From: Furcasterigmium furcatum
Lineage: Eukaryota > Ascomycota > Sordariomycetes > Glomerellales > Plectosphaerellaceae
Assembly: GCA_001599815.1 (NCBI GenBank)
Contig: BCIA01000005.1
Location: 2,397,088 to 2,461,087 of the forward strand
DNA length: 64,000 bases
Direction of reading: 5' to 3'
Below, piece by piece: positions 41,501 through 53,111 of the stretch (its first letter is position 1; every line of letters begins with the position of its first letter). Below the pieces are notes generated by a model, which had not been told where the DNA came from, did not search any database, and was given only the letters and a program-made list of their open reading frames with translations. A program made the position numbers and the translations under genes.

Positions 41501-43748
41501 GGGAGCGGGCATGCGTCATCGAGATTGTCTGCCATACTTTCCTATCCATCCTGCTGCCATGGAAATGGAAAAGCACCAGAACTGTGCCATGCTGCCATGT
41601 CAGGTGTTCCCCTCACGCTCGTGAGACGGATCTCCCACCCATCGCCCGTGACCAGGTGAACACGAAACCATATCCCTGGCCTCGTGCGACGGCCAACAGG
41701 CGGTGATCCTCACCGACCTGACTCGAGGCCGATCAGCGACGAGGTCTGCCTTTCAGACCCATAGACACTTGACACCCAAGAATGCCCGACTGTCAAAAAG
41801 AAACAAACCCACACATCCCGGGCCTTTTGGCGGGCGGGCTGCGCTGCTGGGCCATCAGGATCATACCACGCCGAGTGAGTGGCCGCCTGCCGGTGTCGAC
41901 GTTGCAGTCGGATGAGCTGGCTCGGGCGTTGGTGGTGCGTCGCACGAGGACAGGTTCACGTCATATACTAGGTATGGATGTACCGACAGGCCAGTGGGCG
42001 CTGGCCCCGAAGGGCCTCGAGGAGTCTGCTCGAAATCCCCCCCAGATCCTCGAGAGGTGCAACTTTGCGACTTGCCTCCGTTTCTTCTCGGGGCCGCTGT
42101 TTGCTTGCTTGCCTGCCTGGCCTCGATGACTGGGATCCGTTGCCCACCCGCTGGGCTTGTCCCAGCGAAAGGGTTCGTTGCACGTTGCGCACCGCGCGCC
42201 GCCGTTGCCCGTTGCCCGCTGCCATGCCGGCTTTCCCATTCCTCAGCCCCTGATCTTCCCGCTGTTTCGCGTGCTCTGGGTGCAGCATGCCGAATGAGAG
42301 GACGGGACGAGTGTGTTCAGACCAGCTGGACGGAGAGAAAAAAGGGGATGGTGAGCATGGAAGTGGTACAAACGGGATGGGAAGAGCCTATTCGACGCGA
42401 ATCGGGATCGCGCCGAGTCTGCGGCGAGCAAATGACATGGCCAGCCGGAGGGACCGACTCTGGAATTGGAGGCCGAGAGGCTGACTTGTTACTGACGACT
42501 GCTGAATGGTGAAAGGCCGCCTGTCGTTTGTACGAGTATGAGTATGAGGGCGAGAGAATGTTTCGCTGGCGGCGCTGAGGCCTTGACGGAACGAAAGGGG
42601 AATAGTGGCCAGCGGACCAGGGCGCTAGGCAAGGGTCCCCCCTTGTCGGCGATTGCCCAATCCTCTGTTTTAGCTTCGCCTCCCCCCGACTGGCGTGACA
42701 AGAAGTCGAGGTGATGGGTGGACTGCCGCCGCCACCGTTTCCCCCCTCCTCGTCCTCCTTCGCGCCCAGCTGCTGCTCACCACCACCGGTCAGTCACCCA
42801 GTGCTCGAGGAGTAATAAGTCAGTCCCGTGCCGGCAGCTACTGCACTCTTCGCCCCGCGCCCGTCGTCGTATGGGACTGGGCTGGGCTGCCCCCAACGAG
42901 GCCCGGTCGGATTCTGTGGTTGTGCGACTGTGGCCCCCGACAGCTTGGTCGTACCGGGCATAATCGCTCTGGACGAGAGGACTGGGAATACGGCCGCCAA
43001 GTGTCCCTGGACGAGTACATGCTGTAGTCAGGTAGGTACTTACACTCAGCTTGAGAGAAGGGAAGGGGGCAAAAAGCAAGCCGGTGGGAGTGGGCAGCTC
43101 CACGTTCTCTGCATGCGACCTACTTGAACAGAAGGTCATGTAGGTAGGTACCTACGTACTGAAAGTGGAGGATTGATGAGGAGGGGCCCCCGAGGAAGGG
43201 ATGAAGATGTCTGATGAATGGCATTATGTGGCGGGAGAACCGACTGCCCGCTGCTGACCTCGAAGGGCCCAGCTAATTAGCAGGAGACAAGAGATGAAAG
43301 GAGGGACAGGCACCGCCGGAAGGGACAAGAGCCCGGATTGTCCTGGTCGGCCTGGAGTGAATCAATGTCTCGTCGTGACATGAATGGGATGGGATGGGCT
43401 GGTGTTACCCGGCCGGCGTCGCCTCACCTTGCTCGCACCTCGCGCCAGGATCTCCATTGCAGATGGGTCGTGAAGATCGCAGAGAGGGATGGATGGACTT
43501 GTGGACTTATGTCGCCCCCCAGAGGATTGCATTGGTTTGCGCGGCTCATGTCGCCGCCGTGGTTCTGGAAAGAAAACATAAACGCGCAGAGGCCCAGGTG
43601 ATGGAAACTCTTGGAGAGTCCCAAAGCGGCTTTCCATTAAGCGCCTGGCAAGGCGATGCCACTCCCATTCACTCTCTCCTCTCGCGCCCCCCCCGCTGGA
43701 CGGGCTGGCTGTCTTGACCATGTGCTCACACGAGAGGCATTCCCGTTG

Positions 43749-43791
43749 CCTTGCCCTAGAACAGATGCCTTGCCCTAGAACAGATGCCTTG
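43749..43791. repeat. 19-bp tandem duplication
   Basis: Two exact 19-bp units (CCTTGCCCTAGAACAGATG) followed by the first five bases of a third, about 1.6 kb upstream of the MED15 start. Confidence 0.95.
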
Positions 43792-45057
43792 CGAGTGAAT
43801 GCGTCACATGTTGTGCGTTGCTGCTTCGGTAGAGTCGAGGAAACTTGGATGATACATCGCCAGCCAACCCAGGTGGAAAGCCTAAAAAAGAGGGCGTAGT
43901 ACTGTACATTCAGGTACTTGCCTGCCCGATAAAGCCCAGGACCACCGGGTTGCAGGAGGGTTGTGCGGGTCGGTTCTGTCGGCGTAGCGCACTAACAGAC
44001 CCTGGGCATCGTAGCGGCCTGGACGACTCTGGTGGCCGCTGTACATCCGGCAGGTAGGAGGCTCTAAGATAGTGCGGCACAGACGCGGTACTTGGCTCCT
44101 CTCCCGAAGCTCCACCACACCAGGGACCCCTTCCGCACGCACGACCCTTCCTCAGTAGGTGCCGTCTTCTCACTGGACTCCAGGCACTCCAGCCAGCCTA
44201 GCCCCAGTCTTCTAAGGTTGGTAGTGTCTCCCTTCCCCCCCTTCCCCATCAGGTCCATCCCGTCCTCCATTGCACCTAGGTTGTCCCCTCCGCTCCGCCT
44301 CGCCTTGTTTTTCCCCTTCTGCCTTCCATCATCACGACCTTGCCCCAATCTCTCCCCTCGGGCACCACCACGCCTTGTCTCCTTTCCGCTGCTCTGCCGG
44401 TCGCCCGCGGTCCGGTCACGAAACCCGACGACCTTTGCTATTTTTGACTTGCATTTTGATTCCCTCCTCCCTTCTCATACCCAATCTCCCGGCGCCCGTC
44501 CTTCCCGCGGCGATCACACCCGTTTCAGCCGTCAACGAGCTCGACCTGGCGGACAGAGAGACAGCAGACCCCCAGCTTCAGAATAACCCTCTCACACTCA
44601 CCAACCTTTCGCTGCTCTCGAGAGCTTCACGATTCGACTGCTCGGATTGCGATATTCACCTCGAAAGCCCGCCGCCTCCACCGCGCGCGCCCGACTCGAC
44701 GGTCGTCACTCGCTCGTTGCCGCTTTGGCCCTACTTGTCTCAACTTTCGGGAACCGACACCACAACTATACAATTACCACATCCTGCCCGACCCAGACCT
44801 CCCGAGGACTCTTCCTACGAATACGCACGATTCGGTGATTTGGCTGTGGTTCAGCTCCCGCTTGGAAGGGACCGATCGATCATTGTATACCTCGAAGCCC
44901 GACATACCTGCTGCTTCCCAACGTTGCAACCGCAACGGAGGCCCGGACAGGCGCCACTCGCGCGAGGGAGAGTGTCCAGCACCGACAACACATTGTTACG
45001 ACCCACTGCACGGAACTCGGCGTTTCCCACACGCTCACACGATCTCACGCGGTACGC

Positions 45058-45091
45058 TCACAGGAACCGCCTCGTCACAGGAACCGCCTCG
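45058..45091. repeat. 17-bp tandem duplication
   Basis: Two exact 17-bp units (TCACAGGAACCGCCTCG), about 320 bp upstream of the MED15 start codon, probably in the 5' leader. Confidence 0.95.
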
Positions 45092-45373
45092 TCAAGCCTC
45101 TTTTCCCACAGAGCGCCCTCCCCCATCCTGCGTCGCGCAGTCGACTTGTTCTGTCGCACACACGACCACCGGCTCTTTATGGCAGACGCTGCACGAGCTT
45201 AGCCAACCTCCAACCTCCTTCGTCTCGGTTCATTGTCCAGGCACACCGTCCTCACCCAGCAGACGCTCATCGAACTAGCCGCCGAAGCCACGTCGTTTCC
45301 CCTCCAGTCGGTCTTCGGGCAACAACCCGATACTTGCACCATTTCCCATTAACCCCTGCCTATCCTTGCGAAA

Positions 45374-45395
45374 GTGTCACCCCCTCCGGTGACAC
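45374..45395 (+). promoter_or_regulatory. Perfect hairpin in the MED15 leader
   Basis: An 8-bp perfect inverted repeat, GTGTCACC and GGTGACAC, with a 6-nt loop CCCTCC. It ends 18 nt before the MED15 ATG at 45414, so if transcribed it would sit just ahead of the start codon. Effect on translation is inference. Confidence 0.6.
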
Positions 45396-45413
45396 CCCCC
45401 AGGTCAAGCGGCC

Positions 45414-48400
45414 ATGGCCGCCAATATGCAGCAGATGGCTGGGCCCGGTGGCATGATGCCTCAGCAACGACCGCAGCTCTCGCAGATTCAGATGAACGAG
45501 TATCTCCACAATGCTCTCAAGCGCCACCAGGAGCAAGGAAACTTTTTGGGCTGGCAAAGCCAGGCTGATATCAAGGAAAGACTAATCAAGACCCACAATC
45601 TGTACGGCCTCCTCCCACCAACACCACGCCCCCTCCCCTTCCACTTCCACTTCCACTTCCTCGTCCCCTTCTCCTTGCTCTGAAACTAATGTTCCCACAC
45701 AGCGTATCCAACATTGCCCTCGCCGGGGGCCCTTCTTTCGAATGGTCACGGGCCGCCGAGATGGGCCTGGCTATGGAACGGGACATATTCACCAAAGCTG
45801 CTGACAAGGTAAGCGCCCTTCTTCCTATCCCCAAGCTCTTTCTTCATGTCGTACTCACTCTCTGCAGCAACAATACGATCAAGCCATGATTGCCAGATCG
45901 ACACAGTTCCTGCGGAGACGTCAGGAAAACGTATCCGCCCTCCAAAACAGCGTGCAAGCACAGGCGGCGGCAGCACAAGCTCAACAACATCAGCAGCAGT
46001 TCATGATGAATCAAGCCATGCAGCAGAACCGCATGGGCCAGAACATGGGTCAGAACCCCCAGCAGAACCTGCAACACCTCCAATTCCAGATGCAGAACTC
46101 TCCGATGCAACAGCAGATGATGAACATGGGAGCCGCCGGCGCGCCTCTCAACGGCAACATCGGCCCGAATCAACAAATGTTCCAGATGGGAAACGGCCAG
46201 CCTCGTCCGGTCAACAGGCCGGACGGCAACCAGGGCATGGCGGACCAGGCCAGAATTCTGGAAATGGCCCATCGCATGGCTAGCCAACACAACCCCGCCC
46301 AAAAGGACACCATCAGGAACTCGGTCCGCCAAAAGTTTCCAGAGCGTGCTGCTGAGTATGAGGCAAACGCGAAGGACCCCGTCATGATCTACTTCCAGCA
46401 TCAGGCCATGAACCAGCTGAAGCAGAACAACCTTCTCAGGGCCCAGGGAGGTGGCATGCCGCAGAACGGCAACGGCCAAGCCGTGGGTCCTCACCAGATG
46501 ATGCAAGCTGGCAGGGGCCAGATGAACCCCAATATGCTGACGCCCGGAGCTCTCCAGCAACAGGCGGCCGTCGCCGCCGGGACCGAGTTTGGTGGCCAAT
46601 TCAATGTCAACATGGAGAGTATCATGAACCAGCAAAAGGCCGGCTTCCTGGCCCAGGAGCAGGGCCAGACAGTCGTCCCCGCCAGCACCGCGGGCGGCGC
46701 CCCGAATAATCGTAATGCCACGCCGCAACCGAACGGCGCTGTGCAGGGTCAGCAGGGCATGCAGAACCAGCCTGGTGCGAACCAGACCCCGCGACCACCC
46801 CAAAACCAGCCGCAGTTCAACATGCAACAGGCGCAGCAGCAAGCACAGCAACAACAGCAGGCCCAGCTCCGCGCTCAGCAGCAGCTGCAGCAGCTCAGGC
46901 AACAACAGCAGGGAATGCCGCCAACCCAAAGCCCCGGCGGCATGGGCACGCTCAACACGCCGATGCGACGGCCGCCGAGTGCGATGAACACCGCGGACGG
47001 CCAGGCGGGCGCACAGGGCAACGGCCACTTCGCCAGTCAACTCGATCCTCGCTTCAATCAGGGCAACCAGCGGCCGATGAACCCCGGCCTCGCAATGAAC
47101 ACCGCCATGTTGAATAGCATGATGGCGCAGATGACTCCTGAGCAGCGACAGCACCTAACCGCTGCGGGGCCAGAGAAGATGCAAGAGTTCCTCGCCAACT
47201 GGCAGGAGGGTCGGCGGCAGATGCAACTGAAGGCAATGCAGGCCGGCAACAACATGCCTCAAGGACCTGGGCCAAACCTTCCGCAGCAGCAACAGCAGCA
47301 GCAGCAGCAGCCTGGACAGTTCAAAACACCCAACCCCGCAAACCAGATGCAGATGAGCAATGGCATGATGCAACCACAGGCCCCGAACCCTATGAACACT
47401 CCGAACTCGCAGAACCAGATGATCATCAGTCAGCAAACAGCCATGCTCCAACGCCTTCGCCAGCAACCACAACAGAGTCTGGCGCCACAGCAGCAGCAGA
47501 TGATGGATGCCCAGGAGGTTCCGGTGACGATTCTCTCCCAGATTCAGAAGAACTTCCCGATTCCGCAGGAGATTCGCATCTGGAAACATTTCAGGGCCTG
47601 GGCTGAGAACAATTTGCCGCCTCAAGCCAAGGAGCAGATCAGGGTGGCGCAGAACCGGCAGTTCATCTCCATGATGTCGAAGAACCTGGAACGGAGGAAC
47701 ATGCAGGCGGCACAACAACAGCAACAGAATCCAATGGGACAGCAGGCCTCGATGGGACAACAGCCGCAGCAGCAGCCGGGACAACAACCGCCGCAGATGC
47801 AGAGGCAGCCTCCACAACCTACCCCGGGCGGCATGCCACAGAATGCTCCCCCTAACCAGATGCCGCAGCAGAACCAGCGAGCAGGGATGCTGCCGAACAT
47901 GTCCAATGTGCCGCAACACCTGTTGCAGGTCACTCAGCAGGAGATTCAGAATGCCCGTGCAAACCACCCGAGGGCAGCGAATATGCCAGATGAACAGTTG
48001 AAGGCCTATCTCGTGTCGCAGAAGCAGCGGCAGCTGAACGCTCATCTCCATCAACAACAGCAGATGCTGAGGCAGCAAGGGGGCCAGGCGAACCAGCAAC
48101 AGATGGCGGCGTCCATGCCACCCCATGGCGCTCCAGTCGCTGCACCACAGCCGCAACAACAGCCTACACCAGTCCCTGCGCCGGCACCTGCAGCCCCGAC
48201 ACCTCAGCCGGCGCCAGCTCAGCCCGCACCGGCGAACAAGCAGACCGCCGCCGAGGCCAAGGCTGCCAATGCCCGTAACGCCGCCAACAACCGCGCCGCA
48301 GCCGCCGCGAACAAGGCGCCGTCGCAATCACCTGCAACTACGCGCAAGAATCTCAAGAGGCCCAGTCCTGACGACGCCGCTGATACCGCTGCCTCCAACA

Positions 48401-50082
48401 CCCAGCCTTCCCAAGCTTCGCAGCCCCAGCAGGCGCCTCAGGAAGCTCGGCCACAAGTGCCCAGGAGGCTGCCGAACTTTACTCCTGAACAGTTGGCACA
48501 GATGGCCCCCGAACAGCGAGCCAAGTACGAGCAATTCAAGAGGGCGCAAGCCCAGATGAACAACGAAGGCTACGAGAAGCTCAAGGTCATCGGCCAGGAG
48601 GAGATGCAGAGGTTCCGGGAGGAAGGCATGACCGAGGTGATCATGTCGCCCGAAGAGCGCGCCATGACGTTGGCGAAGCTGCCCAAGTATGTGCTCGATA
48701 TGGGTAATATCGGCAGGGCCCTCGGGCGGTGGTATCAGGCGGTCCCAGACGACACCCGCGCCCGGCTTTTCTTCCGTCATGTGAGTTTATTGGTCCCCGG
48801 TATTTGTGTTCCCTGACTGACGACATTACAGCGGCTCCGTCTCACGTACCAGTTCTCTGATGGCGACACCATGAAGCAGCTGAAGGACAACCTCAGCATC
48901 CGCATTCCGGAGATTGAGGAGGGCTCCAAACTCTTGCACAGCATGATCCGCGACTGCGCCGGCATTTCGAAGAACCAACAGGCCGCCCCTGTAGCGGCCA
49001 AGCCTCAGGAGGCTTCGGGCGCGCAGCCCACTCCGCTCAGCGCTGCAAACCTCGAAAAGCAGACACAGGCTCTCAGCAAAGCTCAGCACAACCGGTCCGC
49101 AAGCAAGAGTGGGCAGGCACCTGCCGCGCCGACGACAGCCCAGCCACCCTTCCCCTTCGGGGCAGCTTCACCACACGGCCAGCCGTCGTACATCGGCAAG
49201 CCAACTGTCAACAGGGAGAACCTGCAACTGCCGCCCAGGAAGAAGGCCAAGGTCGGCGAACAGCCCACTCCTCCGCAAGCAACGCCCTCCCCTCAGATCA
49301 GCAAGACGGCTTCGCCAGAAGTTATGAGGGCACCGGAGGCAAAGCCCCAGCCGCCAAAGCCAACTTTCAAGTGCACCGAGTCCGACTGCGACTCTATTTC
49401 CGGATTCTCGACGGAAGTGGCGCTCAAGGCGCACGTTCAGGAGGAGCACATCAAGCCCCGACAGGACCCGATCAAGTTCATGCAGGAGAATCTGGCATTG
49501 GCGCTTGGCCTCGACGCGAACGGGCATCCCAAGGATGCCGAGGGTGGTGTCAAATCGGCGCAGACACCGGCAAGCAATGCTGCAGGAACGCCCATGTCCC
49601 GAGCGGCATCGACGGTCAAGGGCGGTGCGAAGTCCGCCGGCAACGCCGGACCGGAGAAGCAGGGCATGGAAAGCAACGGGGCCGTAGACCCCTGGGCCAA
49701 CACGATTGACCCGCAGAGCCTGTTCTCCACGATTGGGCCGTTCGAGTTCGGTGCGGGCGGCGCTATTGCCAACATGAAGGCTTACCGGTCGCTGACGCCA
49801 AACGACACGCCCGAGTCGAGCAAAGACAGCGGGGCGTCGGAGCCGAACAGCGACATCCCGGAGAACTCGGGCCTGGACATCGACATCAAGTGGCAGGCGT
49901 TCGACGCCGACCTGCTGATGGATATGAACAATGTCAGCATGGACGGACTGGAGAGCGCGTTCCTGGTCGACGACTCGATGCCTTCGATGGTGACGGAGCG
50001 GCCCAACTGGGACGACGTGCACATTGATTTCGACAAGCCGTTCGTCATGGACACGAGCCTGTTCCGGATGAACGTGTCGTGA
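45414..50082 (+). CDS. MED15: Mediator complex subunit 15 (Med15/Gal11-like)
   Basis: Tail-module Mediator subunit that receives activation domains. Four exons: 45414-45601, 45703-45808, 45868-48780 and 48832-50082, with introns of 101, 59 and 51 nt; 1,485 residues. Exons 1-3 assemble a KIX-like N-domain: LKRHQEQGNFLGWQSQADIK, SNIALAGGPSFEWSRAAEMG, MERDIFTKAADKQQYDQAMI. A long region rich in Gln, Met, Asn and Pro, with many Q runs, follows. Internal helical blocks include VTILSQIQKNFPIPQEIRIW and LPNFTPEQLAQMAPEQRAKY. The last exon has LRLTYQFSDGDTMKQLKDNL and then, near residue 1250, a C2H2-like finger (CTESDC..HVQEEH). The end is acidic and aromatic (WQAFDADLLMDMNNVSMDGL), like an activation region. 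The first ATG is in an A-rich Kozak context. Start and splice sites keep one frame throughout. Confidence 0.88.
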
Positions 50083-51074
50083 TGGGGGAATGTGGTTTCT
50101 TTTGCTTTCTTAGTACTAATGATTTCTGATACCCAATAGTTTTTGCTTTGGCACGAGCAACGATGCAGAGTTAGTTAGCGAGGGGAGGAGGAGGGATGGA
50201 CCACAGGCCAACGACAAAAAGGGGAGACGGACGGGGTCGGTAGCATCAACAGATGAGACGGAAGGCCATGAGCGCCGGCGTTAGCTTTGAATCCAGCGAT
50301 GTCACGATGAAGCTTTTGGACGGGGGCTTTTCATTGTACGGATTTACGAACATATTCCCCCTTGGTGTGCTGTTATCTTACTTCTGCTTTCTGGACGCCG
50401 CGACGTCTCAATATACCTCGCGTATTGCATTTTGAATTACTATCTGGACCTAATATCTCCTCCTCGTCTCTGCTTGCAACGCTCCCCCATGGTGGCTTCG
50501 GAGATGTTCTGGTACCTGCAGCAGCGGCGCGCGACTGACATGTCCCACGCTAGGCCGTAACCGCTGTGAAATATGGGGTCAACCCGTCCCTTTGACGCGC
50601 CGCGGCGCCGCATCGCCCCAAGTCGCGCTATCCCGCAAGAGGTAATTTGTAAATACAGGCGGGACCCGACTCGACCCCTGGCACTGAGCAAGACGCGGCG
50701 CCCAATTATTCGCCGACGTTGATGCGGGCGGCCCATCGAATTCCGGGCCCCCGGCCACCTCACCTTGAACGCGTCGTGGGCGGTACTTATTCACCTACAC
50801 TTGCACCTCCTCTGCATTGCCCGTCACGGTCTCTCCGTGCCTACTTCAACATCTCGTTTCTGCAGCTTCTTGTTTGGCGTCGACGTTGGCTGATATACCG
50901 CCTTGCACCTTGGGCATGACTTGAGCTGTGACGACAAGCTTGTTTATTTGTTTTTGTTTGAGACCAGGCACGCGCGGACGTCTGTCTGGTTGACCACGAT
51001 ACATACATAGATACACATCTCTTGCCGCGGCACACGATCACCCCGACTTCGACGCTCTTCACCAGACAGGCACT
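50083..51074. other. Intergenic
   Basis: About 990 bp between MED15 and the Nrm1/Whi5-like gene. The first 350 bp are AT-richer (MED15 3' UTR). The last 150 bp before 51075 hold AT-rich steps (ATACATACATAGATACACATC) typical of a leader. No further gene. Confidence 0.5.
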
Positions 51075-52102
51075 ATGGATCCCTCGTCCCCGGCAAAGAG
51101 GCGCGCCCTCGCCCCCCTCGACAAGAACGCCATGTCGCCCACGACCAAGCTCGGGGCGAAGCCGACGCCCCAATTGAGGGGGACCTCGCCCTCCAAGCCC
51201 TCCGGCCTCAAGAGGCCGTTGCAGGTGTTCGGGGCGGACGAGAACGGAGCCGCGAAGAAGCAGTGCCAGGAGCCCCAGGACGCGGCACCTCCCAGCGCGC
51301 CTGTACCCGAGGAGGTATGTCAACATTGGGTCCCGGACGAGATCTGTATAATTTGATCCCATGCACTGACGCGTTTGCTTGCAGGAGAAGGAAACCACAC
51401 GCGCCGAGGAGCAATCCATCCCACAATATGAGAGAACGAGGTCGTCGTCCCCCGACGCGCCCTCCGTCTTTGATAACAGCATCACGGAGGGGTCGCAGGA
51501 GGACACGACCCTGACGGAGCCGGATGCCGCCACTGCTAATACCGTGGTGGCGCCGCGGCCGCGGCCGAGGAGGGTCATGACGCGTGAGCAGGCGAGACAG
51601 GTATGTCGTGTCGCAAGCCCTGCTGTTCAGGCAACGAAGACTGACACGGTCACAGAGCGCCGAGATCCTGCGCCTCCGTCTGGGGCTGGCTAACTACAAG
51701 GTCCGCACGGGGCAGACGGACGTGCCGCTGGAGAGGTTGGAAGTGCGGCCGATTCCGGGGTTGGTCTCGTTGAGGCGGGAGGCGACGGCCAGCCAGTCGG
51801 CGCCGTCGAGCCAGGAGAGCAGGTCGACTGCTGATGTGACCAACGACGCGTCTCGCGATGACAAGGCGCCTGAGGCGAGCCAGGAGAGCAGCAAGAGCCA
51901 GAAGGACGACGAGACGAGCACGCGAGGCGTCCGGTTTGCAGAGGGCAGCATGTCCCCCGAGAAGAACGCCCTGCCGCGACTGGCGTCAGCCGTGAATACG
52001 CCGCAGCGGGCGAGGCTGATGGATGATGATGAGAAGCTGACTAGCAGTGCGCTCAGGGGCGGGGCTGCGAACGGGCTGTTGAGCCTGGCGAGGGGCCGGT
52101 GA
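51075..52102 (+). CDS. Nrm1/Whi5-type G1/S transcriptional repressor
   Basis: Three exons (51075-51314, 51385-51600, 51656-52102) with introns of 70 and 55 nt (both GTATGT..CAG) give 300 residues. It is disordered and Ser/Pro-rich except for a short conserved helix at the start of exon 3, joined from RRVMTREQARQ to SAEILRLRLGLANYKVRTGQ then TDVPLERLEV. This is the GTB motif of the Whi5/Nrm1 family, which tethers these repressors to SBF/MBF transcription factors. Several SP and TP sites (SPAKRR, MSPTTK, SPEKNA, NTPQRA) are candidate CDK targets, as expected for a repressor released by cyclin-CDK. Filamentous fungi usually have one member, so calling it Whi5 or Nrm1 specifically is not justified. 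Confidence 0.85.
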
Positions 52103-53111
52103 GGCCTCCTCGGACGGGGAGGTATTCCCGTCCTTCGAACACGACTGGCACGAGGGCGGCTGCATTGCCTTTTGGACAATTGTCCATGCATAGGGCCGGC
52201 GTTACGGATTTTTTTTCATGTCTGGTTCTAGATCCGGGTGTTGAAGAGGTCGAGACAGGTAGAGGCACTTTGTCTTTTCTTCTGGACGGGAGTTACGACA
52301 CAGCTTTAGGGCATAGAGCAATGACACGTGCTTGACTTCACGGCGGTCGTTTACCGGCGACATTTGGGACGTCTACTGAAGAGGCCGGGTTTCTGGGCGC
52401 TTGTTTCTGGTGAAGCAGATTGGCAGGCCCGGGTTGGCGTTGAAGAATGTGGCGGCTGGTCGACACGTCTGGGGACGTTATTGTTGTCGAAATCTAATAT
52501 GACGCGCAGGGGAGATGAGAGATGAACTGGTGGAGCCGACGCGGATCGTCGCCGTCGCGTCCGGGGTTGGTCTCGGCTGGCTCCGAATTGGGACCCACTT
52601 ACCCCCGGCCGGTGCACCGCCGTTGAGGATGGGGATCCACTTACCGGCCAGTAGGTACGGCCTCCTTTTCGGCCCCCCTCGACTGCTCCCGGAGGCTGCA
52701 TCGGGGCTACAGGTCGAGTCCCACTCCGCAGCATCGCTGCAGTGCTGGGTGTGCGAGTTGCTGCGCGGGTAATCACTGAGCTGATTATCCGGATCGCTCT
52801 GTGGCGCCGTCCGCGAAGAATGGCGAAGACTGTCCGCCGTGCTGATGCTTCGTCGTGACGAAAGACGACAAGTCTGCATGAACAGGAGGGAGGGTCGAAC
52901 AAGGCCTGGCGGATCTGAGAAGGGGATGGTTCGGTTTAGAACACCAACTGACGTCGATGTTTTTTTTTATAACTCTGGCAACTTGGATGAGCTCGGTGAT
53001 CGTCGCCTCTGCCTCGGCTTGCGCAGGCAGTCGGGATGAAAGGAAGTGGAATTCGCCGTAAGGCAGACTTATCAACGGAATGACTGTCGAAGATTATATA
53101 TCGCTGGTAAC
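52103..53111. other. Intergenic with degenerate repeats
   Basis: About 1 kb. Contains two near-copies of a CCCACTTACC..GGCCGGT element (52590-52612 and 52632-52652), one copy of a diverged dispersed repeat (52681-52780), and the inverted repeat TAATCA..TGATTA at 52770-52787. No intact gene; looks like decayed mobile or recombined DNA. Confidence 0.5.
52681..52780. repeat. Diverged dispersed repeat, copy 1
   Basis: Shares the core GCTGCATCGGGGC(T/A)ACAGG and TCGAGTCCCACT(C/T)CGC with copy 2 at 54395; by eye about 85 % identical over ~55 bp with a 3-bp indel, and a weaker match beyond (GT(A/G)ATCACT). Origin unknown; possibly a transposon relic. Confidence 0.7.

Larger units (their letters stand above)
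38570..45413. other. Large gene-free region upstream of MED15
   Basis: About 6.8 kb between the EEP gene (minus) and MED15 (plus). I found no domain-bearing gene. A 206-codon ATG frame at 40746-41366 and a 310-codon frame at 44270-45202 (opening at TTG) lack family features and codon bias. Repeated AGGTAGGTAC-like motifs occur at 43031 and 43141-43160 (with the 12-bp palindrome GTAGGTACCTAC at 43144-43155). Two exact tandem duplications (43749-43791, 45058-45091) lie nearer the gene. The final 1 kb is strongly C-rich and probably contains the MED15 leader. Confidence 0.5.

Noticed and set aside
44270..45202. 310-codon ORF ahead of MED15
   Set aside because: Opens at TTG, Pro/Arg/Ser-rich, no domain; best explained as C-rich promoter and leader.
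45844..47154. 436-codon minus-strand ORF rich in Leu/His
   Set aside because: Antisense of the Gln-rich MED15 coding region; CAG codons read as CTG give the Leu richness.
52700..52730. tRNA B-box-like GGTCGAGTCC in the dispersed repeat
   Set aside because: One base short of the GGTTCGANTCC consensus and no cloverleaf or A box could be drawn around either copy.
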